The notes beneath the pieces are model-generated. The model did not search any database. It saw only the letters and a list, made by a program, of their open reading frames with translations, and was not told the DNA's origin. Shown here piece by piece: positions 32,611-41,219 of a stretch of 64,000 nucleotides of DNA. A program made the translations under genes and the position numbers. The stretch is taken from assembly GCF_000389965.1 (NCBI RefSeq), contig NC_021191.1, positions 4,899,501 to 4,963,500 on the forward strand, read 5' to 3'. The first letter of the stretch is position 1, and each line of letters starts with the position of its first letter. Origin of the DNA: Actinoplanes sp. N902-109. Its GTDB lineage: Bacteria > Actinomycetota > Actinomycetes > Mycobacteriales > Micromonosporaceae.

Positions 32611-33918
32611 TCAGGAATGGCCGGAACGGCGGTTCTGCAGATCGAGCGCAAAGAACCGGCCGACGGTCTCGCCCAATTCGGCCAGGCTGCTGAAGCCGCG
32701 GCGAGCCAGTTCCACGTCCGGGGTCGTGCCCGGCGCCTTCCAATGTCGCAGGAACAGCCGGGCGCGGATCGGGGCCGGTGGCAGCGCCACCCGGTGGCGG
32801 ACCCGGTCGGCGGCCTCGTCGGCGTCGGCCACCAGGGCCTGCCAGCGCGGCCAGGCCGGGTCGGCGCGCAGCGCGGCGAGCACGGCGGGCCGCCAGTCCG
32901 CCGACTGCCAGACCGGCCACACCCGCAGCATGACCAGCGCGGCCCGGTCGTCGGGAGCGAGCCGGGCGATCTCGGCGTCGGTCAGCCACCGGGCGAGGGC
33001 GTCCGGCAGCACGTCCGCGGCGCCCAGCCGGGCCCGGGCGAAGCCGGCCCGGGTGTGCCCGGCCGCCCGGGCGAGATCGTCGAGCAGCGCGCTCAGCACG
33101 CGTTCGTGGTGGGCCGGATAGTCGCGGTCGAACAGCCGGGCCGCGTCCAGCACGTCCAGGTCGGACCGGAACCGGCCGGGCGCGTACTCCTGCCGGGTGC
33201 GCCGGACCAGCGCCTGATGCTCGCTGATGCCGGGGAACGTCACCGGCACGGCCGGCGCGCCGGCGGCGACCGGCGTCCGGGCCAGCCGCAGCGCCACCGT
33301 CGCGTCGCGGCGCTTGAGGTCCCACTCGCCGGACTCGATGCCCGCGCGCACCACCCCCAGCGTCTCGTGGTCGCCCGGATCGGTCGCCGCGGCGAGCTCG
33401 GCCCAGGAGCGGTGCAGGAACGGCAGGGCCTTGGCCGCCGCGACGACCCGCTGCGCGGCAGCCGGGTCCACCCGGCCGCTGCCGGCGCCTGCCCGGGCGG
33501 CGTACCGCAGGTTGACCAGCGCAACCGTGCGCGGCGGGTAGCCGTGCTCGGCCGGGCCGTGCAGCATGCCCACCTCGTCGTCGCCGTCGATCTCACCCGA
33601 TCGGTACATGGCGAACACCTCGCCGGCCCCGCGCATCCCGCACGGAGCCAGCTCGGCCGCGCGCAGGGCACCCATGCTGGCCGCACCGACGACGGTGACG
33701 CCGTCGGCGAGCAGCCGCAGGATCTCCTTGTGCCCGACCGAGCGCCGCTCCCGGAAGTAGCCGTCGATGAGCACCGCCACGTCGCCGGGTTGCCACCGCT
33801 CCCCCAGCAGGTCACCGCGGGCGGCGGGCGGCCGGATCCCGGCGTCCGGCAGCACCGCCCGGATGTCCTCGGCGCAGATGGTCGGGCCCGCGTACACGAT
33901 CACCGCCGGGGCGCTCAT
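32611..33918 (-). CDS. TfuA-like protein (YcaO partner)
   Basis: A 435-residue protein. The first 200 residues are the TfuA core: VIVYAGPTICAEDI, RGDLLGERWQPGDVAVLIDG, YFRERRSVGHKEILRLLADG and VVGAASMGALRAAEL, with MYRSGEIDGDDEVGMLHGPA. The remaining 230 residues are an extra helical part that many TfuA proteins lack. TfuA acts with YcaO to install backbone thioamides (known for methyl-coenzyme M reductase and thioamitide peptides), probably by delivering sulfur. The ATG at 33918 overlaps the YcaO stop by one base, so the two are made together. Confidence 0.88.
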   Translation of the reverse strand: MSAPAVIVYAGPTICAEDIRAVLPDAGIRPPAARGDLLGERWQPGDVAVLIDGYFRERRSVGHKEILRLLADGVTVVGAASMGALRAAELAPCGMRGAGEVFAMYRSGEIDGDDEVGMLHGPAEHGYPPRTVALVNLRYAARAGAGSGRVDPAAAQRVVAAAKALPFLHRSWAELAAATDPGDHETLGVVRAGIESGEWDLKRRDATVALRLARTPVAAGAPAVPVTFPGISEHQALVRRTRQEYAPGRFRSDLDVLDAARLFDRDYPAHHERVLSALLDDLARAAGHTRAGFARARLGAADVLPDALARWLTDAEIARLAPDDRAALVMLRVWPVWQSADWRPAVLAALRADPAWPRWQALVADADEAADRVRHRVALPPAPIRARLFLRHWKAPGTTPDVELARRGFSSLAELGETVGRFFALDLQNRRSGHS

Positions 33919-35081
33919 CACAGCACCTCCGGGCTGATCCGGGCGCCCGGCGCCACCACCTTGACGACCGGCACGCCCACCTCGGGACGGGTCAGGTCGG
34001 CGAGCAGCGGCGGCTGTCCGAACGCCGCGGTCGCCCGGTGCACGACATCGGTGAGGTCGTCGAGGAGGCTGGCGTACGAGGGCCGGGGCGCGAGCAGACC
34101 GGCCAGGTCCGCCGCCGGGCCGGAGGTCTCCCGCCGCCGCCTGGCGCCGCCGTCGTCGATGTCCGCGCGCAGATCGTCGCGGGCCCCGGCGATGTAGCTC
34201 AGCCGGGTCTGGGCGGCCTCGGTGACCGCCCGGGTGAGCGCGATCGCGGCGTCGAGGTGACAGCCGAAGCCGAACATCGCCGCCGGGTAGTCGGCACAGG
34301 ACAGCCAGGCCAGGAAGCAGGGCAGGCCGGTGGGCGAGGCGGCCAGACGCACCTCGAGGGTGACCCCGGCGCGCTCGATCAGCGCGCACAGCCCGTCGGC
34401 GGCCGCCGAGCCCAGGGAGCGCGGATCCACCCGTACGCCCAGGCCGCCGCCGGTGACCGCGGCTGTCGTGGCGTCCCGTTCGATCACCTCGTACAGCCCG
34501 TGCAGGGTCGCCTCGACGAGGGTGTTCCCGCTGGCCAGGCCGTTGGTGGAGGCGAGGAACGCGGGCGCGTGCCAGCCGGTGCGCTGGTCCAGGCTCAGCC
34601 GCACCGTCTCCAGCGGCAGCAGCGTGGGTGCGCCACCGGCCAGCGACCGGGCCGGCACCCAGTCCACCGGCAGGCCGTCGTGCAGCAGACTCGGGGTGCT
34701 CGGCGCCAGCGCGTACACGTCGTAGGGCAGGTCGAGCGCACCCGGCGGGGCGGTCACCGCCGGGGTCATCGGCTGCTCGACGTGCCAGGTCTCGACGGAC
34801 TCCAGCACCGCCGACAGCCGGGCCAGCTCCGCGGTGACGCCCTTGCCCTGCGACACCGCCAGGGTGCTGGACAGCGGCCGGACCGCCTGGAACGTCGGGA
34901 TGCCGATGGTGTCCAGCCGGGTGATGTCGGCAACGCGGGTGACGCCCACGGCCGCCGCGGCGCGGTCGGCCATCGCCCGGGTCTGCTCGGGCAGGCGGGC
35001 CCGGTCGGTGCCGGGCAGCCGCAGCTTGGCGTGCTCCTGCGGGGTGCCGAGCCAGGAGAGTGCGGATGTTTCGGTCTGCAT
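33918..35081 (-). CDS. YcaO-domain protein (TfuA-associated, probable thioamide synthetase)
   Basis: A 387-residue YcaO enzyme, which activates peptide-backbone amides with ATP. Family motifs include LASGNTLVEATLHGLYEVIERDA and RAVTEAAQTRLSYIAGARDD, holding ATP/Mg-binding acidic residues. No fused cyclodehydratase partner (E1-like) gene is present, so azoline formation is less likely than TfuA-type thioamidation. It lies directly before TfuA with overlapping stop and start, downstream of the exporter genes and with GGAGGG before the ATG. Whether it acts on precursor A is inferred from position. Confidence 0.9.
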   Translation of the reverse strand: MQTETSALSWLGTPQEHAKLRLPGTDRARLPEQTRAMADRAAAAVGVTRVADITRLDTIGIPTFQAVRPLSSTLAVSQGKGVTAELARLSAVLESVETWHVEQPMTPAVTAPPGALDLPYDVYALAPSTPSLLHDGLPVDWVPARSLAGGAPTLLPLETVRLSLDQRTGWHAPAFLASTNGLASGNTLVEATLHGLYEVIERDATTAAVTGGGLGVRVDPRSLGSAAADGLCALIERAGVTLEVRLAASPTGLPCFLAWLSCADYPAAMFGFGCHLDAAIALTRAVTEAAQTRLSYIAGARDDLRADIDDGGARRRRETSGPAADLAGLLAPRPSYASLLDDLTDVVHRATAAFGQPPLLADLTRPEVGVPVVKVVAPGARISPEVL

Positions 35082-35099
35082 GGGTCGCCCTCCGGACGC

Positions 35100-35909
35100 T
35101 CAGAGACTCTCGGTACGCCGCAGCAGCGCCCGCGCGGCGACGACATTGGCCACCACGGCGACGACGGCAAGAACGACGAGGCTGGGCCACGCCCGGCCGG
35201 GACCGAACAGGGCCGCGTCGCGCATCCCGTTGATCGCGTACGTGACCGGGTTGACCACCGACACCCAGCGCAGCACTGCGGGCAGCTGGGCGGCCGGCGA
35301 CAGCGCGGGCGCGGTGAACACCAGCACCAGCACGGAGATGCTGCTGAGCACCGAGAACGTGCGGTAGTCGCGGATCAGCACCGCGGCGGCCAGGAACAGG
35401 CCGTTGAAGGCCACCGCCGCCAGCACCAGGGTGACCAGCAGCGTGATCCAGTTGCCGGCGGAGATCGGGTAGTGGAACAGCAGCACGCCGACCACCAGCG
35501 CCAGCAGGCTCTGCGCGAGCACCAGCGCGACCCCGGCGAGGATCTTGCCGAGCAGGAAGCGGGAACGGCGCAGCGGCCAGGACCACAGCTGGGTGGACAC
35601 GCCGCTCATCTCCTCCTGGAACAGCGCCATGCCGGTGGTGCCGGACGCGCTGACCACGGACATGGCCAGCACCATCGGCAGCAGGAACATCGCGAACGGC
35701 AGGGTGGTGCCGCGGTAGGTGATGTCGCCGACGACGTTGCCCAGCGCGGTGTTGACCAGCAGCAGGTACACCAGGGTCGGGGCAAGCCCGAACACCAGGT
35801 TGACCCGGTTGCCGGTGAGCAGCCGGAACTCGCGGTAGAACACCGCGGCCAGGTCGGCGGCGCGGCCGGGCGCGGCCGGCGGGGTGTGCGCGAAGGTCAG
35901 CTCGGCCAT
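35100..35909 (-). CDS. ABC-2 type transporter permease of the RiPP operon
   Basis: A 269-residue permease with six membrane spans. The first is VNLVFGLAPTLVYLLLVNTA, then FAMFLLPMVLAMSVVSASGT, and the coupling-helix region FQEEMSGVSTQLWSWPLRRS is the hallmark of ABC-2/DrrB exporters. The motif VNPVTYAINGMRD near the end is also typical. It is three bases downstream of the ATPase gene and 18 bases before YcaO, so it belongs to the same transcript. Most likely it exports the mature peptide or gives immunity. Confidence 0.88.
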   Translation of the reverse strand: MAELTFAHTPPAAPGRAADLAAVFYREFRLLTGNRVNLVFGLAPTLVYLLLVNTALGNVVGDITYRGTTLPFAMFLLPMVLAMSVVSASGTTGMALFQEEMSGVSTQLWSWPLRRSRFLLGKILAGVALVLAQSLLALVVGVLLFHYPISAGNWITLLVTLVLAAVAFNGLFLAAAVLIRDYRTFSVLSSISVLVLVFTAPALSPAAQLPAVLRWVSVVNPVTYAINGMRDAALFGPGRAWPSLVVLAVVAVVANVVAARALLRRTESL

Positions 35910-35912
35910 GGC

Positions 35913-36851
35913 TCAGGCCTTCCCGGTCAGCCGCAGGAACACCTGTTCCAGCGAATCGGCAACGGTGCCGAACCCGCTGATCGCGATGCCGGCGTCCTCG
36001 CAGTGCCGGGTCAGGGCGGGCAGCACGTCAGCACCGGCGGCACCGTCGATGTGCACCTCGGCGTCGTCGACGGTGGCGGCCAGACCGGCGCCGTCGGCCC
36101 ACTCGGCCACCACCTTCGCGGCGATCGGGTCGGCGACGGTCACCACCAGGCGGCTGCCGCCGAACTCGCGGATCAGCTCGCGGGGCTCGGCGAAGCGCAG
36201 CACCCGGCCGGCGTCGACGACCAGGACGCGCTGGCAGTTGCGCTCGATCTCCTCGATGTGGTGGCTGGTCCACAGCACGGTCACGCCGTGCTCGCCCCGC
36301 AGCCAGCGCACGAACCGCTCGACGTCGTGCCGCCCGGCCACGTCCAGCCCGGCGGACGGCTCGTCCAGGATCAGCAGCCGGGGCAGGGTGAGCAGCGCCC
36401 GGACCAGTTGCAGCCGCTGCCGCTGGCCGCCGGAGAGCTGGAAGACCAGCCGCGGCAGCGCCTCGGTGAGCCCGAGATAGCCGGCGACCTCGGTCACCCA
36501 CGGCTGCGCGGCGCGCCAGGGCAGGCCGCGGAACTTGGCGGCGATGCGCAGGTTGTCCAGCCCGGACAGCATCTCGTCGTACGGCGCGGACTGGTGCATG
36601 GCCCCGATGGCCGACTTCGCCGCCACCGGGTCGCGCACCGGGTCGCGGCCGAACACCGTGATCGAACCGCTGGTCGGCGGGGTGACCCCGCAGATCATCT
36701 TCATCAGGGTGGTCTTGCCGGCGCCGTTCGGCCCGAGCAGGCCGACGGTCTGACCGGCGGCGATCCCGAACGAGATGCCGTCCACCGCCGGTGTCTGTTT
36801 ACCGCGATAGCGCTTGGTCAGCGCGACCGCGTTCACCGCTTCGTCCGCCAC
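35913..36851 (-). CDS. ABC transporter ATP-binding protein of the RiPP operon
   Basis: A 312-residue export ATPase. Walker A LGPNGAGKTTLMKMI, Q-loop GAMHQSAPYDEML, signature LSGGQRQRLQLVRAL, Walker B LLILDEPSAGLD and H-loop TSHHIEEIERN are complete. The C-terminal 80 residues form the small extra domain of DrrA-like subunits. GTG 36851 has GGAGGG five bases upstream; a longer frame into the divergent promoter region is not protein-like. First gene of the minus operon, transcribed away from the ATP-grasp gene. Confidence 0.9.
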   Translation of the reverse strand: MADEAVNAVALTKRYRGKQTPAVDGISFGIAAGQTVGLLGPNGAGKTTLMKMICGVTPPTSGSITVFGRDPVRDPVAAKSAIGAMHQSAPYDEMLSGLDNLRIAAKFRGLPWRAAQPWVTEVAGYLGLTEALPRLVFQLSGGQRQRLQLVRALLTLPRLLILDEPSAGLDVAGRHDVERFVRWLRGEHGVTVLWTSHHIEEIERNCQRVLVVDAGRVLRFAEPRELIREFGGSRLVVTVADPIAAKVVAEWADGAGLAATVDDAEVHIDGAAGADVLPALTRHCEDAGIAISGFGTVADSLEQVFLRLTGKA

Positions 36852-36988
36852 GATCCCTCCGTCCCGTGATGCTTTTCGCCGACCGTAGGAGGTGAGGCGG
36901 CAGTGCAGATACGGCGGCGGCGGCAACTGCCGCGAAGCTGCCTCTTATCTGCCATTCCGGCGGTCCGCGCGTCCTTAGGATCTGGCCT
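36852..36988. promoter_or_regulatory. Divergent promoter region of the RiPP locus
   Basis: 137 bp between the start of the minus operon and the ATP-grasp gene. It has a wide inverted repeat, GCAGATA (36905-36911) facing TATCTGC (36946-36952), with GGCAGT before it and ACTGCC inside. Both operons must start here. It is the most likely target for the small HTH protein encoded at 37927. Confidence 0.5.
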
Positions 36989-37930
36989 ATGAAACAAGCG
37001 GTTGCCGACCATTCCACGGTGCTGCTGATCAATGGCGCCGGCGATTCGGAACTGACCGGGGTGCACGCGGCACTCGCGGGCCTCCCGTCCGTTCTGTTCC
37101 ATTCTCTGGACGGTTCGGTCGGCTTCGACGTGGATGCCCGGACCGTCCACATCGACGGGCGCGCCGTGCGCCCGGCGGTGACCTGGGTGCGGCACTGCGG
37201 GGCGGGCACCCTCACCGCGCACCGCCCGGTGTCCGCGCTTGCCGCGGCGTCCTGGTCCGGGCTGCTCGGCCAGATCGCCGACGCCGCCGCGGTGGCGCTG
37301 CCCGGCACCGCTCCGGACCGCACCGCGCAGGTCGGGCAGGCCGCCCGGCTCGGGGTGCGCACGCCGCGCACCGTGGTCACCACCGATGTCGCGGCAGGGG
37401 CACGGCAGGTCGGCGCGCCGCGGGTCATCGTCAAGACCCCGGACTTCCGTCTCGTCGAGCCGGACCCGCGCGCCTGGGCCGGGTGCCTGCCGCAGGTGCT
37501 CGACACCGCTGCCACGCCGGGCGGCCGGTCCCCCGCCGGCCGCCCGGTGGTGGTCCAGGAGTACGTCGCGCACGCCGCCGAGCTGCGCGTGTACCACCTC
37601 AACGGCGGGGTGTGCGCGTTCCGGGTGGACAAGCCGGACCCGGCGGCCACCTGGACCGACCCGGCGGCGGTACGGGTGACGGCGGTGGACTGCCCGGCCG
37701 CTGCGGTGTCGGTGGTGCAGCGCCTGGCCGCCGCGTGGGGATTGCGGTACGCGGCGTTCGACCTGCTCGTCACCGGCGCCGGGGAGATCGTGTTCCTGGA
37801 GGCCAACCCGGACGGCGACTGGCTCTGGTACGAGCGCCGCGCGGGCCGTACCGGCGTCACCTTCCTGGCCGCGGCGATGGTGCGCGAGCTGTACCAGCAC
37901 GTCCGTCTCGACGAGGAAGGTGACCGATGA
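36989..37930 (+). CDS. ATP-grasp ligase (graspetide-synthetase/MvdD-like)
   Basis: A 313-residue RimK-like ATP-grasp protein. The N-terminal third is a pre-ATP-grasp domain (HSTVLLINGAGDSELTGVHA). The nucleotide-binding part has VIVKTPDFRLVE and PVVVQEYVAHAAELRVYHLN. The metal site is in YAAFDLLVTGAGEIVFLEAN followed by PDGDWLWYE, very close to the NPNGQWLWLE ending of omega-ester/amide-forming graspetide synthetases. In this setting it may cross-link acidic side chains of the peptide. TTAGGA precedes the ATG. The next gene overlaps by four bases. Confidence 0.82.
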   Translation: MKQAVADHSTVLLINGAGDSELTGVHAALAGLPSVLFHSLDGSVGFDVDARTVHIDGRAVRPAVTWVRHCGAGTLTAHRPVSALAAASWSGLLGQIADAAAVALPGTAPDRTAQVGQAARLGVRTPRTVVTTDVAAGARQVGAPRVIVKTPDFRLVEPDPRAWAGCLPQVLDTAATPGGRSPAGRPVVVQEYVAHAAELRVYHLNGGVCAFRVDKPDPAATWTDPAAVRVTAVDCPAAAVSVVQRLAAAWGLRYAAFDLLVTGAGEIVFLEANPDGDWLWYERRAGRTGVTFLAAAMVRELYQHVRLDEEGDR

Positions 37931-38172
37931 GCCCGTCGACCAGCCGGGTCTCGGCCCGCGATCTGCACCTGATGGCGTTGCTGGCGCGCGGGCACACCAC
38001 CGACCGCGCCGCACGCGAACTACGGCTGAGCCGGCACACCGTCGGCGAGGAGATCAGCGCCCTGCTCGGCCGCTTCGGCTGCCGCAACCGGGCCGAACTG
38101 GTCGCGTACTGCTACGTGCACCGGCTGCTGCCGGTCGGTGTCTGGCCCCCGCCCTGCTCCCTCGGAGGTTGA
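37927..38172 (+). CDS. Small LuxR-type helix-turn-helix protein
   Basis: 81 residues consisting almost only of a GerE/LuxR-type DNA-binding domain: LHLMALLARGHTTDRAAREL, RLSRHTVGEEISALLGRFGC, then RNRAELVAYCYVHRLLP. There is no receiver or ligand domain. It starts with ATGA overlap on the ATP-grasp gene, so it is part of the RiPP plus operon. It is probably the local regulator of the divergent promoter region. Confidence 0.82.
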   Translation: MSPSTSRVSARDLHLMALLARGHTTDRAARELRLSRHTVGEEISALLGRFGCRNRAELVAYCYVHRLLPVGVWPPPCSLGG

Positions 38173-38176
38173 CGTC

Positions 38177-38356
38177 ATGCATGATGCCCTTGCCGCCCTG
38201 CGCGCTGCCGGTTGCCCGGTCGACCAGCTGAGTACGCCGCAGCGCGACGTGCTGGCCGCGCTCACCGAGGACGAGACCCGGGTGCTGGTCGCGGTGCAGC
38301 ACCGATTGTCCGAGGCCGAGGACGAGGTCACCGCCCACGATCTGAAGCTGCTCTGA
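38177..38356 (+). CDS. Leader-like small peptide, paralogue of precursor A without a core
   Basis: 59 residues, AALRAAGCPVDQLSTPQRDV, LAALTEDETRVLVAVQHRL and EVTAHDLKLL. Aligned with precursor A, the shared positions are ALR-AG, the A-LT--ET-VL----RL block and (D/E)V-AH, at equal spacing except for a one- or two-residue difference. It stops where the precursor's core begins. GGAGG nine bases upstream supports expression. It could be a decoy or regulatory leader, an adaptor that activates enzymes in trans, or a precursor that lost its core. It lies between the HTH and cyclase genes, five and eight bases away. Confidence 0.75.
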   Translation: MHDALAALRAAGCPVDQLSTPQRDVLAALTEDETRVLVAVQHRLSEAEDEVTAHDLKLL

Positions 38357-38363
38357 GGCCCGG

Positions 38364-41219
38364 GTGAGCCGCAGGCTGGTGGTCGTGCTGTTCCTCGACC
38401 TGGTCGGCTGGACCGGGCTCGCGGAGCGGGTCGATCCGGAACCGCTGCAGGACCTGCTGGAGCGCTACTACGGCCTGTGCGCGACGGCGGTCGAGGAGCA
38501 CGGCGGGGTGATCGAGAAGTTCATCGGGGACGCCGTCATGGCGGTGTTCGGCGCGGCGCACGCATCCGAGGACGACGCGTTGCGCGCGCTGCGGACGGCG
38601 CAGGACATCCGCTCCGGGGCCGGCGCGTTGCGCGTGCCCGGCGCCCACCCGGTGCGGGTGCACTGCGGGATCGCCGCGGGTGAGGCGCTGGTGACCCAGT
38701 CGCCACGGGCCGGGCTGCGCGTGATCGGTGACGTGGTCAACCTCGCCGCCCGGCTGCAGTCGGCGGCGGCGGCCGGCGAGATCGTGGTCAACGACGTGGT
38801 GGCCCGGCTGGCCGCGCCGCGAGCGGCGATGACGCCGGTGGCGCCGCTGACGTTGAAGGGCAAGTCGGCGCCGGTGCCGGCCTGGCGGGTGGACGGTCCG
38901 GCCGGTGACCACCCGCCGGTCGACGACGGTTCGCCCATGGTGGACCGGGACGCCGAGCGGTCCCGGCTGCGCGCGCTGGCCGCCCGGGTCGCCGCCGAGG
39001 GCAGGATCCGCAGCGTGACGGTGCTCGGGCCGCCCGGCATCGGCAAGTCCCGGCTGGTCCGGGAGGTGCTGGGTGAGCTCGGCGATGCGGGCCGGGCGGT
39101 GGTGGGGACCTGTCCCTCGTACGGACCGGACGGTGACCGCACCACGCTGCTGCAGGTTCTCACCGCGCTGGCCGCGGTCACGCCACCCGGGGAGCGGGTC
39201 GCGGCGGTGCTCACCGCGCTGCGCCGGCGCACCGGTGCCGGGCCCGGGCCGGGTGTGGAGGAGGTCGCCTGGGCCGCCCGGGAGCTGGTGCAAGCCGCCG
39301 CCGACCATCCGCTCGTGCTGGTCTGGGACAGCCTGGAATGGGCCGGGCCGTCGCTGCTGCGGCTGATCGCCGGGCTGCGCGACGGGGTGCCCGACCGGCC
39401 GGTGCTGCTGATCTGCGTGGCCCGCCCGGACCTGATGGACAGCACCGTGCCGTGGCTGCGGGACGGGGACGAGGTGATCGAGCTGGGCCCGCTCGACCCG
39501 GCGGACAGCATGCTGCTCGCCGGTCTGGTCACCGCCGGGGACGCCGAGGTCCAGGCGCACGACGCCGGGGACACCGGCCGCATCGTCGAGCACAGTGCCG
39601 GCAACCCGCTGTTCATCCGGCTGCTGGCCGAGGCGGCCGTGCCGGGCGAGCTGCCCCCGACGGTCACCGCGCTGGTCGGCGCGATGATCGACCGGCTGCC
39701 ACCGGCGGCGCGCGAGCTGCTGGGCGCCGCGGCGGTCGCCGGGTCCAGCTTCACCGGCCGACAGCTGGCGTGCCTGGGCGCCGATGCCGCCCCGGCCGAC
39801 CTGCACCAGCTCGCGCGGCGGCAGCTGATCCGGCGGGACGGGTCCGGCGATGCGTACAGCTTCGTGCAGCAGCCGGTGCACGAGGTGGCGTACGGCCGGT
39901 TGGACAAGCGGCAGCGCCTGCACTGGCACCGCCGCCTCGCCGGGCAGGGCATCAGCCGCGGGTTCCACCTGGAGGCGGCGGCCGGTCTGCTGAGCGCGCT
40001 GCACCCGGACGACCCCGGGTTGCCGGCGCTGGGCACCGACGCGGCGCGGGCACTGCTCGACGAGGGCACCACCGCGCTGCGCGAGCGCGACGTCAGCGCC
40101 GCGACCGGCTTGCTGACCCGGGCGCTGCGGGTGCTGCCCGCCGGCGCGCCGGACTGCCGTGCGGTGGTCGCGATCCGGCTCAGTGACGCGCTGCTGCTGA
40201 CCGGCGACACCGCCCGCGCGGTTCAGATCGTGACGGACGCGGCGGACGGGCTGGCGCACACCCCGGCCGGGCGGGCCCTGCTGGCGCAGCGGCTGCTGCT
40301 GGACGTCCGCCGCGGCCGGGCCACCGGGGCCGAGCTCGACGTGCTGGAACAGGCGGTGGCCCGGGACCCGGCGGACCGGTTGACCGCCTGCCGGTTCGAG
40401 CAGCTGCGGATGCTGGTGCGGCTGAACCTGGGCCGCTTCGGCGCCGCCGAGCAGGCCGCCCGGGCCGCGCTCGGCCATGCGCGGGCGCTGCGCGACGAGT
40501 ACGAGCAGGACCGGCTGCTGGTGGCGCTGTGCGAACTCCGGCAGTGGTCGCCGGTTCGGCTGTCCGCTCAGCTGGCCGGGTGCGCGGAGCTGGCCGCCCG
40601 GTTCGCCACCGACCGGTTCCTGCTGGTGCCGGTGCTGGCCGCCCGCGCCCGCTGCCTCGCGCTGCTGGGGCGGGACGCCGCGGCCCGCGCCGCGCTGGCC
40701 GAGGCGCAGGGCGCGGTGGACGAGCTGCGGCTCACCATGGGTCAGGTGCTGCTGGACCAGGCCGCCGGGCTGACCGACGCGCTGGCCGGCGACCACCGCG
40801 GCGCGCACGGCCACTTCTCCCGGGCGGCCGGCGCGGCGGACCGGGCCGGGCACGTGCCCACGGCGCTGACGCTGCGCGTGCAGGCGGCCCGCGAGCTGGC
40901 GCACGACGACCCGGCCGGGGCCGTACGCGAGCTCGGGGCGCTGCTCGACCGGCATCGGGAGATGGAGACGCGCGGGCGGGTGCTCGCGCTCGCCGCGCTG
41001 GTCCGGCTCGCCGCCGGGGACCGGGTCGACGAGGTGGTCACGCTGCTCGCAATGACCGACGACCCGTGCCTGCGCGGTGACGTCCTGTTCGATCTGGCGG
41101 TGGCACGCCGACGGCTCGGTGCCGAGGAGGCGGCGCGCACCACCGCCGCCGCGGCGGTAACCGCATTCGCCTCGGTGGGCGCCGAGGCTCCGGCCCGGGC
41201 GGTGCGGGCATGGCTGTGA
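38364..41219 (+). CDS. Class III nucleotide cyclase fused to AAA/NTPase and TPR-like regions
   Basis: A 951-residue signalling protein. Residues 1-170 form a class III adenylate/guanylate cyclase domain: VVVLFLDLVGWTGLAERVDP and FIGDAVMAVFGAAHASEDDA provide the two metal aspartates, and RVIGDVVNLAARLQSAAAAG the catalytic Asn/Arg block. Residues 190-450 are a STAND-like NTPase (TVLGPPGIGKSRLVREVL, LVLVWDSLEWAGPSLLRLI). The remaining 500 residues are helical repeats (TPR-like). This plan is common in actinobacteria. GTG 38364 lies eight bases after the leader-like peptide. It probably links a signal to the RiPP system. Confidence 0.85.
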   Translation: MSRRLVVVLFLDLVGWTGLAERVDPEPLQDLLERYYGLCATAVEEHGGVIEKFIGDAVMAVFGAAHASEDDALRALRTAQDIRSGAGALRVPGAHPVRVHCGIAAGEALVTQSPRAGLRVIGDVVNLAARLQSAAAAGEIVVNDVVARLAAPRAAMTPVAPLTLKGKSAPVPAWRVDGPAGDHPPVDDGSPMVDRDAERSRLRALAARVAAEGRIRSVTVLGPPGIGKSRLVREVLGELGDAGRAVVGTCPSYGPDGDRTTLLQVLTALAAVTPPGERVAAVLTALRRRTGAGPGPGVEEVAWAARELVQAAADHPLVLVWDSLEWAGPSLLRLIAGLRDGVPDRPVLLICVARPDLMDSTVPWLRDGDEVIELGPLDPADSMLLAGLVTAGDAEVQAHDAGDTGRIVEHSAGNPLFIRLLAEAAVPGELPPTVTALVGAMIDRLPPAARELLGAAAVAGSSFTGRQLACLGADAAPADLHQLARRQLIRRDGSGDAYSFVQQPVHEVAYGRLDKRQRLHWHRRLAGQGISRGFHLEAAAGLLSALHPDDPGLPALGTDAARALLDEGTTALRERDVSAATGLLTRALRVLPAGAPDCRAVVAIRLSDALLLTGDTARAVQIVTDAADGLAHTPAGRALLAQRLLLDVRRGRATGAELDVLEQAVARDPADRLTACRFEQLRMLVRLNLGRFGAAEQAARAALGHARALRDEYEQDRLLVALCELRQWSPVRLSAQLAGCAELAARFATDRFLLVPVLAARARCLALLGRDAAARAALAEAQGAVDELRLTMGQVLLDQAAGLTDALAGDHRGAHGHFSRAAGAADRAGHVPTALTLRVQAARELAHDDPAGAVRELGALLDRHREMETRGRVLALAALVRLAAGDRVDEVVTLLAMTDDPCLRGDVLFDLAVARRRLGAEEAARTTAAAAVTAFASVGAEAPARAVRAWL

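Noticed and set aside
33918..35081. Azole-forming cyclodehydratase
   Set aside because: No E1-like partner or azoline dehydrogenase gene is in the cluster, while TfuA adjoins directly; thioamidation is the better reading.
34038..36869. A 943-codon open frame on the plus strand
   Set aside because: Opposite to YcaO and the ABC exporter genes, low-complexity translation, no domain.
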